Shown: piece by piece, positions 1 through 8,183 of the stretch
How positions within the stretch are numbered: the first letter of the stretch is position 1
Layout of the letters: each line of letters starts with the position of its first letter
Assembly: GCA_964501815.1 (NCBI GenBank)
Contig: CAZCUR010000091.1
Coordinates: forward strand, 1-9,448
Source: Geothermobacter sp964501815
GTDB lineage: Bacteria; Desulfobacterota; Desulfuromonadia; Desulfuromonadales; Geothermobacteraceae
Reading direction: 5' to 3'
DNA length: 9,448 bases
Notes under the pieces: generated by a model
Told to the model about the DNA's origin: nothing
What the model saw: the letters and a program-made list of their open reading frames with translations, nothing else
The model's database searches: none
Translations under genes and position numbers: made by a program

Positions 1-33
1 GGCCGATTCGGAGAAAGTCCGGGTCGGCCTTTT
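1..33 (+). terminator. Intrinsic terminator of an upstream plus-strand gene
   Basis: Bases 1-12 pair with 18-29 to give a 12-bp stem (two G-T wobbles in the middle) around a GAAAG loop, followed directly by TTTT at 30-33. The stem may continue left of the window. The T-run follows on the plus strand, so it terminates a gene lying before base 1. Four A residues precede the stem on the minus strand reading, so it could also serve the threonine aldolase gene if T residues lie beyond the window edge; that part cannot be seen. Confidence 0.75.
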
Positions 34-59
34 GGACTGTCCTGTATTGAGTGTGGATG

Positions 60-1115
60 TCATCCAAGCAGCCTGCGGATCTCTTCTGCCAGGGCCTCGA
101 CATCCTCTTCGGTGGTGGCCCAGCTGGTCATCAGGCGGGCTTCGCCGGTGCCGATGAAGGTGTAGAAGGTCCAGCCGCGCTGCTGCAGCTGTTCGATCAG
201 TTTTTCCGGCATGCGCACGAAGACGGCGTTGGCTTCGACCGGGTGCACGATGTCGATGCCGGGAAGCTGCCGCAGGCTGTCCGCCAGGGTTTTCGCCAGG
301 GTGTTGGCGTGGCGGGCGTAGCGGATCAGGGTGTCGTCCTTGAGCAGGTTGATCCAGGGGGCGGCGAGGTAGCGCATCTTGGAGGCGAGCTGACCGGCCT
401 GCTTGCAGCGGTAGGCGAATTCTTCCGCCAGGTGCAGGTCAAAGAAGACCACCGCCTCGCCGATGGCCATGCCGGCCTTGGTGCCGCCGAAGGTGAGCAC
501 GTCGACGCCGGCCTTCCAGCTGATTTCGGCGGGATGCACATCAAGGCTGGCCAGGGCGTTGGCGAAACGGGCGCCGTCCATGTGCAGGCGCAGGCCGTGG
601 CGGTCGGCGGTCTGTTTCAGTGCTTTCAGTTCCTCCGGCCGGTAGACGGTGCCCAGCTCGGTCGACTGGGTCAGGCTCAGGACCTTGGGCTTGGGATAGT
701 GGATGTCGCTGCGCCGGGTGACCAGATGCTCGACCTGGGCCGGGTCGACCTTGCCACTGTTGCCGGTGGTGAGCAGAATCTTGGTGCCATTGGAGAAGAA
801 TTCCGGCGCGCCGCACTCGTCGGTTTCAATGTGGGCCAGCTCGTGGCAGATGATGCTGTGGTAGCTCTGGCACAGGGTGGCCAGGGCCAGGGAGTTGGCG
901 GCGGTGCCGTTGAAGACGAAGAAGACCTGGCAGTCGGTCGCAAAGAATTCGCGCAGCAGGTCGCAGGCGCGTTCGGTCCAGGGATCGTTGCCGTAGGCGT
1001 TGGCAAAGCCGCTGTTGACCTGCTCGATAGCGGTCATCGCCTCGGGGCAGATGGGCGCGTAGTTGTCGCTGGCAAAGGCGTTTTTCCGGTCGTTGCGGTT
1101 TTTCAGTTTCTCCAT
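60..1115 (-). CDS. ltaE: Low-specificity L-threonine aldolase (PLP-dependent)
   Basis: This 351-residue protein belongs to the beta-eliminating lyase/threonine aldolase family of fold-type I PLP enzymes. These are cytosolic and cleave L-threonine or L-allo-threonine to glycine and acetaldehyde. Visible marks are the N-terminal FASDNYAPICPEA segment (14-26), FNGTAANSLAL (68-78) in the cofactor-binding region, HMDGARFANAL (178-188) holding the PLP-ring aspartate, and the Schiff-base lysine K213 in TFGGTKAGM. The order and wording match the Pseudomonas-type aldolase closely, including the CKQAGQLASKMR segment. Length is normal and no key residue is missing. The ATG at 1113-1115 follows a good GGAGGT site five bases upstream. 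It lies 48 nt downstream of the methyltransferase gene on the same strand, with no terminator visible between them, so cotranscription is likely. The exact substrate range (Thr versus allo-Thr) cannot be read from sequence. Confidence 0.93.
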   Translation of the reverse strand: MEKLKNRNDRKNAFASDNYAPICPEAMTAIEQVNSGFANAYGNDPWTERACDLLREFFATDCQVFFVFNGTAANSLALATLCQSYHSIICHELAHIETDECGAPEFFSNGTKILLTTGNSGKVDPAQVEHLVTRRSDIHYPKPKVLSLTQSTELGTVYRPEELKALKQTADRHGLRLHMDGARFANALASLDVHPAEISWKAGVDVLTFGGTKAGMAIGEAVVFFDLHLAEEFAYRCKQAGQLASKMRYLAAPWINLLKDDTLIRYARHANTLAKTLADSLRQLPGIDIVHPVEANAVFVRMPEKLIEQLQQRGWTFYTFIGTGEARLMTSWATTEEDVEALAEEIRRLLG

Positions 1116-1163
1116 GGCGTACCTCCGGGATGAAAGGGCATGATACCCCGTCCCGGACAGGAA

Positions 1164-2084
1164 TCAACCATCAAAAGAGTACAGGTTCAGGTGCAGCCCC
1201 TTGTCGGGGTCGGTTTCGGGGAAGTCGGGTCCTGCGGTGTGGTGTTCGCGCCGTTGCAGGAACGGGGCGTGTTCGGCGACCGTTTGTTCCAGAAAGGAGA
1301 GGCCCAGGCGCGGCACAGCCATGCAGGCCAGCACCTCGCCGCCCGGGCGCAGCAGCTCGGGCAGGCGGCGCAGCAGTTTCGGCCAGTCGCGCTCGGGCCG
1401 GAAGCTGCTTCCCTGGGTGTCGGGCGGATCGAGAATCACCAGGTCAAAGGGACCGAGGCGCTTCAGTTTGCCGAAAGAGCGCAGCACATCGTGGGGCAGA
1501 AAGGAGGCGCGACGGACGTCAAGCTGGTTGAGCCGATGATTGAACCGGCCGCGCTCCAGGGCGCTGCGGCTCATATCAACGTTGACGACCTGGGCGGCGC
1601 CACCCGCCAGCGCGGCGACGGAAAAGGCGCAGGTGTAGGCAAACAGGTTGAGGATTTTGCGTCCCTCGGCTCGCTGGCGTACCAGGGTCCGGCCTGTCGC
1701 CATGTCCGGGAAAAAACCGATGTTGCGACCGTGGCTGAAGTCGAGGCGGTAGCGCAGGCCCTGTTCGACGGCATCGACCTCGGTCGGGAGTGTTCCTTCC
1801 AGGAGCTGATGCGGTGTTTCGGGCAGGTCGCGGCGCTGCAGCAGCATGGCGGCGGGCTCAAGCGCGCAGCGCAGGCCGTCCAGGACGGGCTGCAGGTGTT
1901 CGATTGTGGCGGGCCGGTAGCTGACCAGGTGCAGCACGGGCGGATACCAGTCGACGGTCAGCCAGTTCCAGTCGGGCAGAAGGTTGCCGCGCCCATGCCA
2001 GAGGCGGCGGCAGTCGGGACCATCAGCCCGTTCGAGGTTTCGCCGCAGGCGGTCAAGCAGTTGCTGGGCAGATGGATCAGACAC
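1164..2084 (-). CDS. Class I SAM-dependent methyltransferase, RlmI-like (PF10672 type)
   Basis: This is a 306-residue Rossmann-fold methyltransferase. It shows the family's GFFPDM stretch (123-128), SAM motif I NLFAYTCAFSVAAL (146-159), the acidic ribose-binding VDMS (169-172) and the catalytic-region motif ILDPPD (217-222). The pattern resembles the RlmI/RlmK large-subunit rRNA cytosine or guanine methyltransferases. However, it is about 90 residues shorter than RlmI, with no N-terminal PUA domain, and motif IV reads DPPD rather than the usual DPPK/DPPxF. The substrate is therefore open: rRNA is likeliest, but another RNA is possible. The start is a GTG at 2082-2084 with no clear Shine-Dalgarno of its own. 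It sits 20 nt after the stop of the cysteine microprotein, which suggests translational coupling. The threonine aldolase gene follows on the same strand. Confidence 0.85.
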   Translation of the reverse strand: MSDPSAQQLLDRLRRNLERADGPDCRRLWHGRGNLLPDWNWLTVDWYPPVLHLVSYRPATIEHLQPVLDGLRCALEPAAMLLQRRDLPETPHQLLEGTLPTEVDAVEQGLRYRLDFSHGRNIGFFPDMATGRTLVRQRAEGRKILNLFAYTCAFSVAALAGGAAQVVNVDMSRSALERGRFNHRLNQLDVRRASFLPHDVLRSFGKLKRLGPFDLVILDPPDTQGSSFRPERDWPKLLRRLPELLRPGGEVLACMAVPRLGLSFLEQTVAEHAPFLQRREHHTAGPDFPETDPDKGLHLNLYSFDG

Positions 2085-2104
2085 GTTTCAGGCGCAGGGG
2101 GTGG

Positions 2105-2176
2105 TCAGTCCTTGTTTTGCAGACACTGGGTGCAGGCGGCGGTATAGGCTTTGCCGCAGGCTTTGCATTTCTGCAT
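2105..2176 (-). CDS. 23-residue four-cysteine microprotein (putative zinc knuckle)
   Basis: This is a complete short reading frame: ATG at 2174-2176, 23 codons, TGA at 2105-2107. The product has cysteines at positions 4, 7, 15 and 18 (CxxC-x7-CxxC), with Gly-Lys after the second cysteine, as in zinc knuckles. It is basic near the N-terminus and has no membrane segment. A strong AGGAGG lies four bases before the ATG, and an in-frame TAG sits six codons upstream, so the frame cannot be the tail of a longer gene. Its stop is 20 nt before the GTG of the methyltransferase. I do not recognise a named family. A metal-binding partner or regulator of the methyltransferase is a guess from the context; a leader peptide that couples translation of the downstream gene is the main alternative. 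Confidence 0.68.
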   Translation of the reverse strand: MQKCKACGKAYTAACTQCLQNKD

Positions 2177-2180
2177 GGTG

Positions 2181-2186
2181 CCTCCT
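2181..2186 (-). promoter_or_regulatory. Strong Shine-Dalgarno of the microprotein
   Basis: The minus strand reads AGGAGG here, four bases before the ATG at 2174-2176. No other start codon of any frame is placed to use it. It is the main evidence that the 23-codon frame is translated, because the larger gene downstream lacks a comparable site. Confidence 0.7.
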
Positions 2187-2193
2187 GGTAACT

Positions 2194-2231
2194 ACATGTT
2201 GGGATTGAGTGGTGGAGTTCTCCCAAGATGT
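2194..2231. repeat. Inverted repeat in the microprotein leader
   Basis: Bases 2194-2204 are complementary to 2221-2231 over 11 bp with a single mismatch (2198/2227), around a 16-base loop. If the promoter at 2236-2264 is real, the repeat forms the very 5' end of the mRNA, upstream of the Shine-Dalgarno. It could be a stabilising 5' hairpin or an operator. No T-run follows on either strand, so it is not a terminator. Confidence 0.4.
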
Positions 2232-2235
2232 TGTA

Positions 2236-2264
2236 TGTATACCTTGTCTTCCTTCGCCCGGCAA
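2236..2264 (-). promoter_or_regulatory. Candidate sigma-70 promoter for the microprotein-methyltransferase operon
   Basis: On the minus strand a TTGCCG (-35, 2259-2264) is followed after exactly 17 bases by TATACA (-10, 2236-2241). Each box matches four of six consensus positions. Initiation would fall near 2229 and give a leader of about 50 nt. This is a motif match only. Confidence 0.35.
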
Positions 2265-2298
2265 GAACAAATCACCACAGCGGTGCGGACATTCCTGC

Positions 2299-2327
2299 TT
2301 GGCAATCGAGACAAGGACGGCTAACCT
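2299..2327 (+). promoter_or_regulatory. Candidate promoter for the MshEN-GAF gene
   Basis: TTGGCA (2299-2304, five of six -35 positions) and TAACCT (2322-2327, three of six -10 positions) are spaced by 17 bases. Initiation would be near 2334, about 42 nt before the ATG. A small stem (2325-2329 with 2337-2341) overlaps the start region. The -10 box is weak. Confidence 0.28.
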
Positions 2328-2375
2328 GTTATTTTGACAGGCCGATTGCGGTCCAGTTTCTTCAGGGAGGGCACC

Positions 2376-3455
2376 ATGGCACTGACGCTGCTGGAGATGT
2401 TGCGCGAGGCCGGGCTGATTACCCGGGAACAGTTCGACGAGGCGTTGCTCAACCGGGTGGTCTATGGCGGCAAGATCGGCACCAGCCTGATCGAGCTCGG
2501 CATGGTCGAAGAAGAAACCCTGGCGCGTTTTCTCAGCAAGAAGCTCGCGGTTCCCTATGTCCATCCCGATCAGCTGGAGAATATCCCTGCCGACATTATC
2601 CAGAAGGTGCCGCGCGGTCTGGCGATCAAGTACAAGGTGGTGCCCATCCGCTGCGACAAGAAGCGCCTTAGTCTCGCCATGGCCGATCCGGCCGACTTGA
2701 GCGCCATCGACGAAATCGCCTTTATTACCGACTACATCATCCGGCCTCTGGTCGCCCCGGAGGTGCGCCTGCTGCAGGCCCTGAATCGCTACTACGACTA
2801 CGAGATCGAAGAGCGCTACCAGGCGATTATCGCCCGGATGAAGGATTGGAGCGGCAGTGCCGCCGAGGCCGAGGCCGAGCAGCAGGCGCACGCGGAGCAG
2901 ATTGACGAGGACGAGCTGGAAGAGGCGGTCATCGTCGAGGACGACGAAGACTACAGCGAGCGCGTGGGTCAGTTTTCCATCGACGATGTGTCGCGCCAGC
3001 TGGCCGATGCCCGTTCCCGGGAAGAGATCGGCGATATTCTGCTCGGCTATCTCGGCCAGGAATTCGATCGTGCCGCCCTGATGGTCTGCCGCGGCGATCA
3101 TGTCGACGGCTGGAAGGCCGTGAACGGGACCGAGGTTGTCGAAGCCTTTCCCCAGATGGTCGTCGACCTGGCGCAGCCTTCGGTCATCAAGACCGTGGTT
3201 GAGGGGAACAGCCCCTATCTGGGCGGTCTGCCCCCCGGAGGGGAGAACGACCGGCTGATTGCAGCGCTGGGAGGCAAGGCGCCGACTGCGGCCCTGCTGC
3301 TGCCGGTCCAGCTGGGCGGCCGGGTGGTCAATGTCATTTATGTCGATGGCGGTGAGGGACTGGGCGAGCGCATGGCCGACCTGAACCGGCTGGTGCGCAA
3401 GACGGTCCTGGCTTTTGAAATTCTCATCCGGCGGGAAAAGATACTGCAAACCTGA
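2376..3455 (+). CDS. MshEN/GspE N-terminal domain protein with GAF-like C-terminus
   Basis: This 359-residue soluble protein has three parts. Residues 1-60 carry two tandem helical motifs (EMLREAGLITREQFDEAL and KIGTSLIELGMVEEETLARFL) typical of MshEN, the c-di-GMP-binding N-terminal domain of some type II secretion and type IV pilus ATPases. Residues 61-140 continue as a GspE N-terminal domain (VPYVHPDQLENIPADIIQKVP). An acidic, low-complexity linker (about 163-196) leads to a GAF-like alpha/beta domain (about 200-355). There is no Walker A/B or other ATPase core, so it is not a secretion ATPase; a stand-alone regulatory or adaptor role is inferred. The first MshEN motif lacks the usual Arg and Gly (Thr and Leu at the aligned sites), so ligand binding is uncertain. 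The ATG at 2376 is chosen over an upstream in-frame start because GGGAGG (2365-2370) is ideally placed. It converges on the degenerate GGDEF gene. Confidence 0.85.
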   Translation: MALTLLEMLREAGLITREQFDEALLNRVVYGGKIGTSLIELGMVEEETLARFLSKKLAVPYVHPDQLENIPADIIQKVPRGLAIKYKVVPIRCDKKRLSLAMADPADLSAIDEIAFITDYIIRPLVAPEVRLLQALNRYYDYEIEERYQAIIARMKDWSGSAAEAEAEQQAHAEQIDEDELEEAVIVEDDEDYSERVGQFSIDDVSRQLADARSREEIGDILLGYLGQEFDRAALMVCRGDHVDGWKAVNGTEVVEAFPQMVVDLAQPSVIKTVVEGNSPYLGGLPPGGENDRLIAALGGKAPTAALLLPVQLGGRVVNVIYVDGGEGLGERMADLNRLVRKTVLAFEILIRREKILQT

Positions 3456-3509
3456 TGTCCGGGCGGACAGGCGCCTGCAGTTCATTCCGGATTTGCGCCG
3501 GGCCTTCCT

Positions 3510-4532
3510 CTATGCGTTCCCGACCGGGTGGTCAAGGTCGAGGGACTGGCCGTTTTCTCCCACCACTTCCAGATTGTGGCTGAAGATTTCCGTGCGCCCG
3601 GCGCCGAAGCGGCGGCCGGTCTCGACGGCGCAGTAGGCCTCTTCGATCAGGTCCGACGGATTGGTGCTGCCGACGCCGCACAGCCCGCTGATGCCCATGC
3701 TCAGGCTGATGCGAAAGCGGCTTAAGGGGTGGTTGGGCTGGCGTTCCTCCAGTTCGGACCGCAGCCGTTCAGCCAGGGAATAGGCCTGGGGGGTCGCGGT
3801 TTCGGGCAGAATGACGACAAAGTCCTGATGATTGAACCGGCAGGGGATGTCGGTTTCCCGCACGACGTCGCGGATGCTGTCTCCCACCAGGGTCAGCACC
3901 CTGTCGCCATTGCGAAAACCGAAGGTGTCATTCAGCCAGGCAAAGCGGTCGATGGTCACCACGAGAAGTGACAGGGGATGACTGTAGCGCTGGCAGCGGC
4001 TGATTTCGAACTGCAGGGCCACGTCAAAATAGTTGCGGTTGTACAGCCCGGTCAGGCCGTCGGAAATCGCCAGTTTGGCCAGCTGGTCGTTCTCTTCCCG
4101 CAGGGCGTCGATGCGCAGCTTGCGGCTCAGGTGCGGGAAGAGCCGGGCGCGCAGGTCGGCGGGTGGAATGCCGTAACCGAGGCAGTCGCTGGCGCCGGCA
4201 AGATAGGCGGTCAGGGTCAGCTCCCGTTCCACCTCCGTCGTCAAAACCAGGAGCGGGATGTCGCGCCAGGTTTCTGTTTCCGCCATCAGGTCGGTCAGGT
4301 GCTGCAGAGTGTCACCGGAAGAACAGGGTGCGTACCAGTCGAAAAAGATGGCGTCGATCTCTTCCTCGCCAAGCAGGCGGCGCGTCTCATCCATGCCCGC
4401 GGCGCAGAAAATCTGCTGAAACAGCCCGGTGGCGTCCAGCAGGCGCAACAGGTAGGCGCGACTGACGCCGTTGTCGGTCACCAGCAGCGCGGCCCGGTCA
4501 TGATCGTCCCATGTCAGATTCGGCTTCGGCAT
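3510..4532 (-). CDS. Receiver-GGDEF protein with degenerate active site (probable c-di-GMP receptor)
   Basis: This 340-residue protein has two domains. The N-terminal receiver (about 14-135) keeps the phosphoacceptor D65 in FFDW and the T98/T99 switch region. The usual acidic pair is reduced to T19-D20, and the conserved lysine is replaced by Y120. The GGDEF domain (about 155-315) begins with DGLTGLYNR (158-166). The signature GGDEF is NHQDF (234-238), and the first metal-binding aspartate of the DID motif is T193. Guanine-contacting N201 and D210 remain. The inhibitory-site RxxD is intact as RETD (225-228), five residues before the signature, the canonical spacing. From what is known of the family, diguanylate cyclase activity should be lost while c-di-GMP binding may persist. 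AAGGAG lies just before the ATG. The gene is on the same strand as the kinase-regulator pair upstream but separated from it by 293 bp. Confidence 0.88.
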   Translation of the reverse strand: MPKPNLTWDDHDRAALLVTDNGVSRAYLLRLLDATGLFQQIFCAAGMDETRRLLGEEEIDAIFFDWYAPCSSGDTLQHLTDLMAETETWRDIPLLVLTTEVERELTLTAYLAGASDCLGYGIPPADLRARLFPHLSRKLRIDALREENDQLAKLAISDGLTGLYNRNYFDVALQFEISRCQRYSHPLSLLVVTIDRFAWLNDTFGFRNGDRVLTLVGDSIRDVVRETDIPCRFNHQDFVVILPETATPQAYSLAERLRSELEERQPNHPLSRFRISLSMGISGLCGVGSTNPSDLIEEAYCAVETGRRFGAGRTEIFSHNLEVVGENGQSLDLDHPVGNA

Positions 4533-4542
4533 GTTCTCCTTA

Positions 4543-4584
4543 TCGGCAGGGGGGGGCGATGGGTATAGGCTGTTCTTCTGCCGA
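4543..4584. repeat. Inverted repeat before the GGDEF gene
   Basis: TCGGCAG (4543-4549) and CTGCCGA (4578-4584) are perfect 7-bp complements around a 28-base loop, immediately upstream of the Shine-Dalgarno of the GGDEF-family gene. It could be an operator or a leader stem. The short stem and long loop make chance possible. Confidence 0.25.
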
Positions 4585-4646
4585 GGGTGGTTGCGGATGT
4601 AGAAAGGGGTTTTATTGTCGCGCCTTCTGGGGGGCTTTCCAGGTGG

Positions 4647-4678
4647 GGCCTGTGAGGGGGTTAAAGAGAAAACAGGCC
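4647..4678. repeat. Inverted repeat upstream of the small-RNA promoter
   Basis: GGCCTGT (4647-4653) and ACAGGCC (4672-4678) are perfect 7-bp complements with an 18-base loop. The right arm ends 10 bases before the TTGACA box at 4689. No T-run follows on either strand. An operator for the plus-strand promoter is possible; this is inference from position. Confidence 0.3.
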
Positions 4679-4688
4679 GAAAAAAGTG

Positions 4689-4717
4689 TTGACAGACGGA
4701 ATCTTGTCGAGTATCTT
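4689..4717 (+). promoter_or_regulatory. Sigma-70 promoter pointing into the intergenic region
   Basis: A perfect TTGACA (4689-4694) is followed after 17 bases by TATCTT (4712-4717, four of six). The promoter points rightward although both flanking genes are on the minus strand, so it does not serve either of them. Predicted initiation is near 4724. Confidence 0.5.
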
Positions 4718-4723
4718 CTGTTC

Positions 4724-4817
4724 AAACATCGTTTTGGAGATGGATTCTCCGATCCTGACACCGCGCTTTGAAGTGTGATTGGTTGCGTCCCGCCGACCGG
4801 CAGGGCGCTCTTTTTTT
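4724..4817 (+). ncRNA. Candidate intergenic small RNA of about 95 nt
   Basis: The span is bounded by the promoter at 4689-4717 and the intrinsic terminator at 4785-4817, all inside a gap between two minus-strand genes. It contains no credible gene: the only ATG frame (4740-4778) would give 12 residues, and its GGAG touches the ATG without a spacer. Short complementary segments (CATC 4727-4730 with GATG 4739-4742, ACAC with GTGT near 4758-4776) could fold upstream of the terminator. Its 3' end faces the 3' end of the response-regulator gene. Read-through from the kinase operon would be antisense to it. No known RNA family was recognised. Confidence 0.42.
4785..4817 (+). terminator. Intrinsic terminator, plus strand
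   Basis: GCG and CCC (4785-4791, one bulged T) pair with GGG and CGC (4803-4808). The stem extends inward with GCC/GGC (4792-4794 with 4799-4801) and one bulged A. Seven consecutive T residues follow at 4811-4817. The minus strand has no T-run after the stem, so the signal is plus-strand only and cannot terminate the kinase-regulator operon. Confidence 0.72.
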
Positions 4818-4825
4818 GTCTGCGC

Positions 4826-5196
4826 TCAGGATTCGAGCGCCTGTGCCAGTCTCTTTTCAAATGCCATCAGATCCGGCTGCGGTTTGCGTACGATACAGTC
4901 GTCGCTCAGCCCGAGCTGCCTCAGTTCCTCGGGGACGCTGTAGTCGATACTGCCGGTATGGATCAAAACCTTCAGCCGCGGCTGCAGCCCCAGGGCGTCG
5001 ACGATCAGCCGGTTGCCGCTTTTGCCGGCCAGGCGGATGTCGATCAGGGCCAGGGGAATCTCCTGCCGTTTCAGCTGTTCCAGCGCCTCATCGGGATCGG
5101 CGGCCTCAAAGACCTGCCAGCCGAAATCCTCCAGAAAGAGTTTCAGGCTGAAGCGGATCGCTTCTTCGTCATCGACGATCAGGATGCATTTGTCGC

Positions 5197-5200
<4 letters not shown>
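4826..5200 (-). CDS. Single-domain (CheY-like) response regulator
   Basis: This 124-residue cytosolic protein is only a receiver domain. All receiver positions are present: the acidic pair D10-D11, phosphoacceptor D54 in LIDIRLAGKSG, switch T82 and the conserved K106 in RKP. There is no DNA-binding, enzymatic or other output domain, so it must act by protein contact or pass phosphate onward. Its ATG overlaps the kinase stop codon by four bases (ATGA), with a GGAGG site inside the end of the kinase gene. The two are therefore translationally coupled and almost certainly cognate. No minus-strand terminator is visible after it. Confidence 0.93.
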
Positions 5201-8047
<2,847 letters not shown>

Positions 8048-8049
<2 letters not shown>

Positions 8050-8082
8050 CCTGAATCGGTGACAAGTTCACCGATTCAGGTT
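8048..8082. repeat. Perfect 15-bp inverted repeat at the kinase start
   Basis: Bases 8048-8062 are exactly complementary to 8068-8082 around a five-base CAAGT spacer. The repeat lies between the promoter at 8146-8174 and the kinase coding region, and its left end overlaps the possible TTG start. Neither strand has a T-run after it, so it is not an intrinsic terminator. It may be an operator for a dimeric regulator or a stable leader hairpin. Confidence 0.7.
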
Positions 8083-8145
8083 TGACGCGACGACCGGAGA
8101 ACCGCCCGGAGCGGCATGTCTCTTATCGGCCGAAAAAACGTTTTG

Positions 8146-8174
8146 ATTATAACAGGGATTGCCCGTTTTGCCCG
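8146..8174 (-). promoter_or_regulatory. Extended -10 promoter for the kinase-regulator operon
   Basis: The minus strand has a perfect TATAAT (8146-8151) preceded directly by TGT, an extended -10 element. A weak -35, CGGGCA (8169-8174, three of six), lies 17 bases upstream. Initiation near 8139 would give a leader of 90-110 nt that contains the 15-bp inverted repeat. The location between the hypE stop and the kinase suits an independent operon promoter. Confidence 0.55.
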
Positions 8175-8183
8175 AACCGCCTC

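Noticed and set aside
2334..2339. Perfect TTGACA upstream of the MshEN-GAF gene
   Set aside because: A -10 box 17 bases on would be TTTCTT, a poor match, and initiation would fall on the Shine-Dalgarno.
3456..3469. TGTCC/GGACA hairpin just after the MshEN-GAF stop as a terminator
   Set aside because: The stem is only 5 bp and no T-run follows on either strand.
2088..3485. Long minus-strand open frame opposite the MshEN-GAF gene
   Set aside because: The plus-strand frame has clear domain motifs and a good Shine-Dalgarno; the antisense frame has neither and overlaps the microprotein region in another frame.
4740..4778. 12-codon frame inside the candidate small RNA
   Set aside because: GGAG touches the ATG with no spacer, and the peptide shows no recognisable feature.
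4785..4795. Minus-strand GGGACGCAA resembling part of a GEMM c-di-GMP riboswitch
   Set aside because: The rest of the GEMM core, including the GGGCAAACC segment and GNRA-capped stem, is absent; the bases belong to the plus-strand terminator stem.
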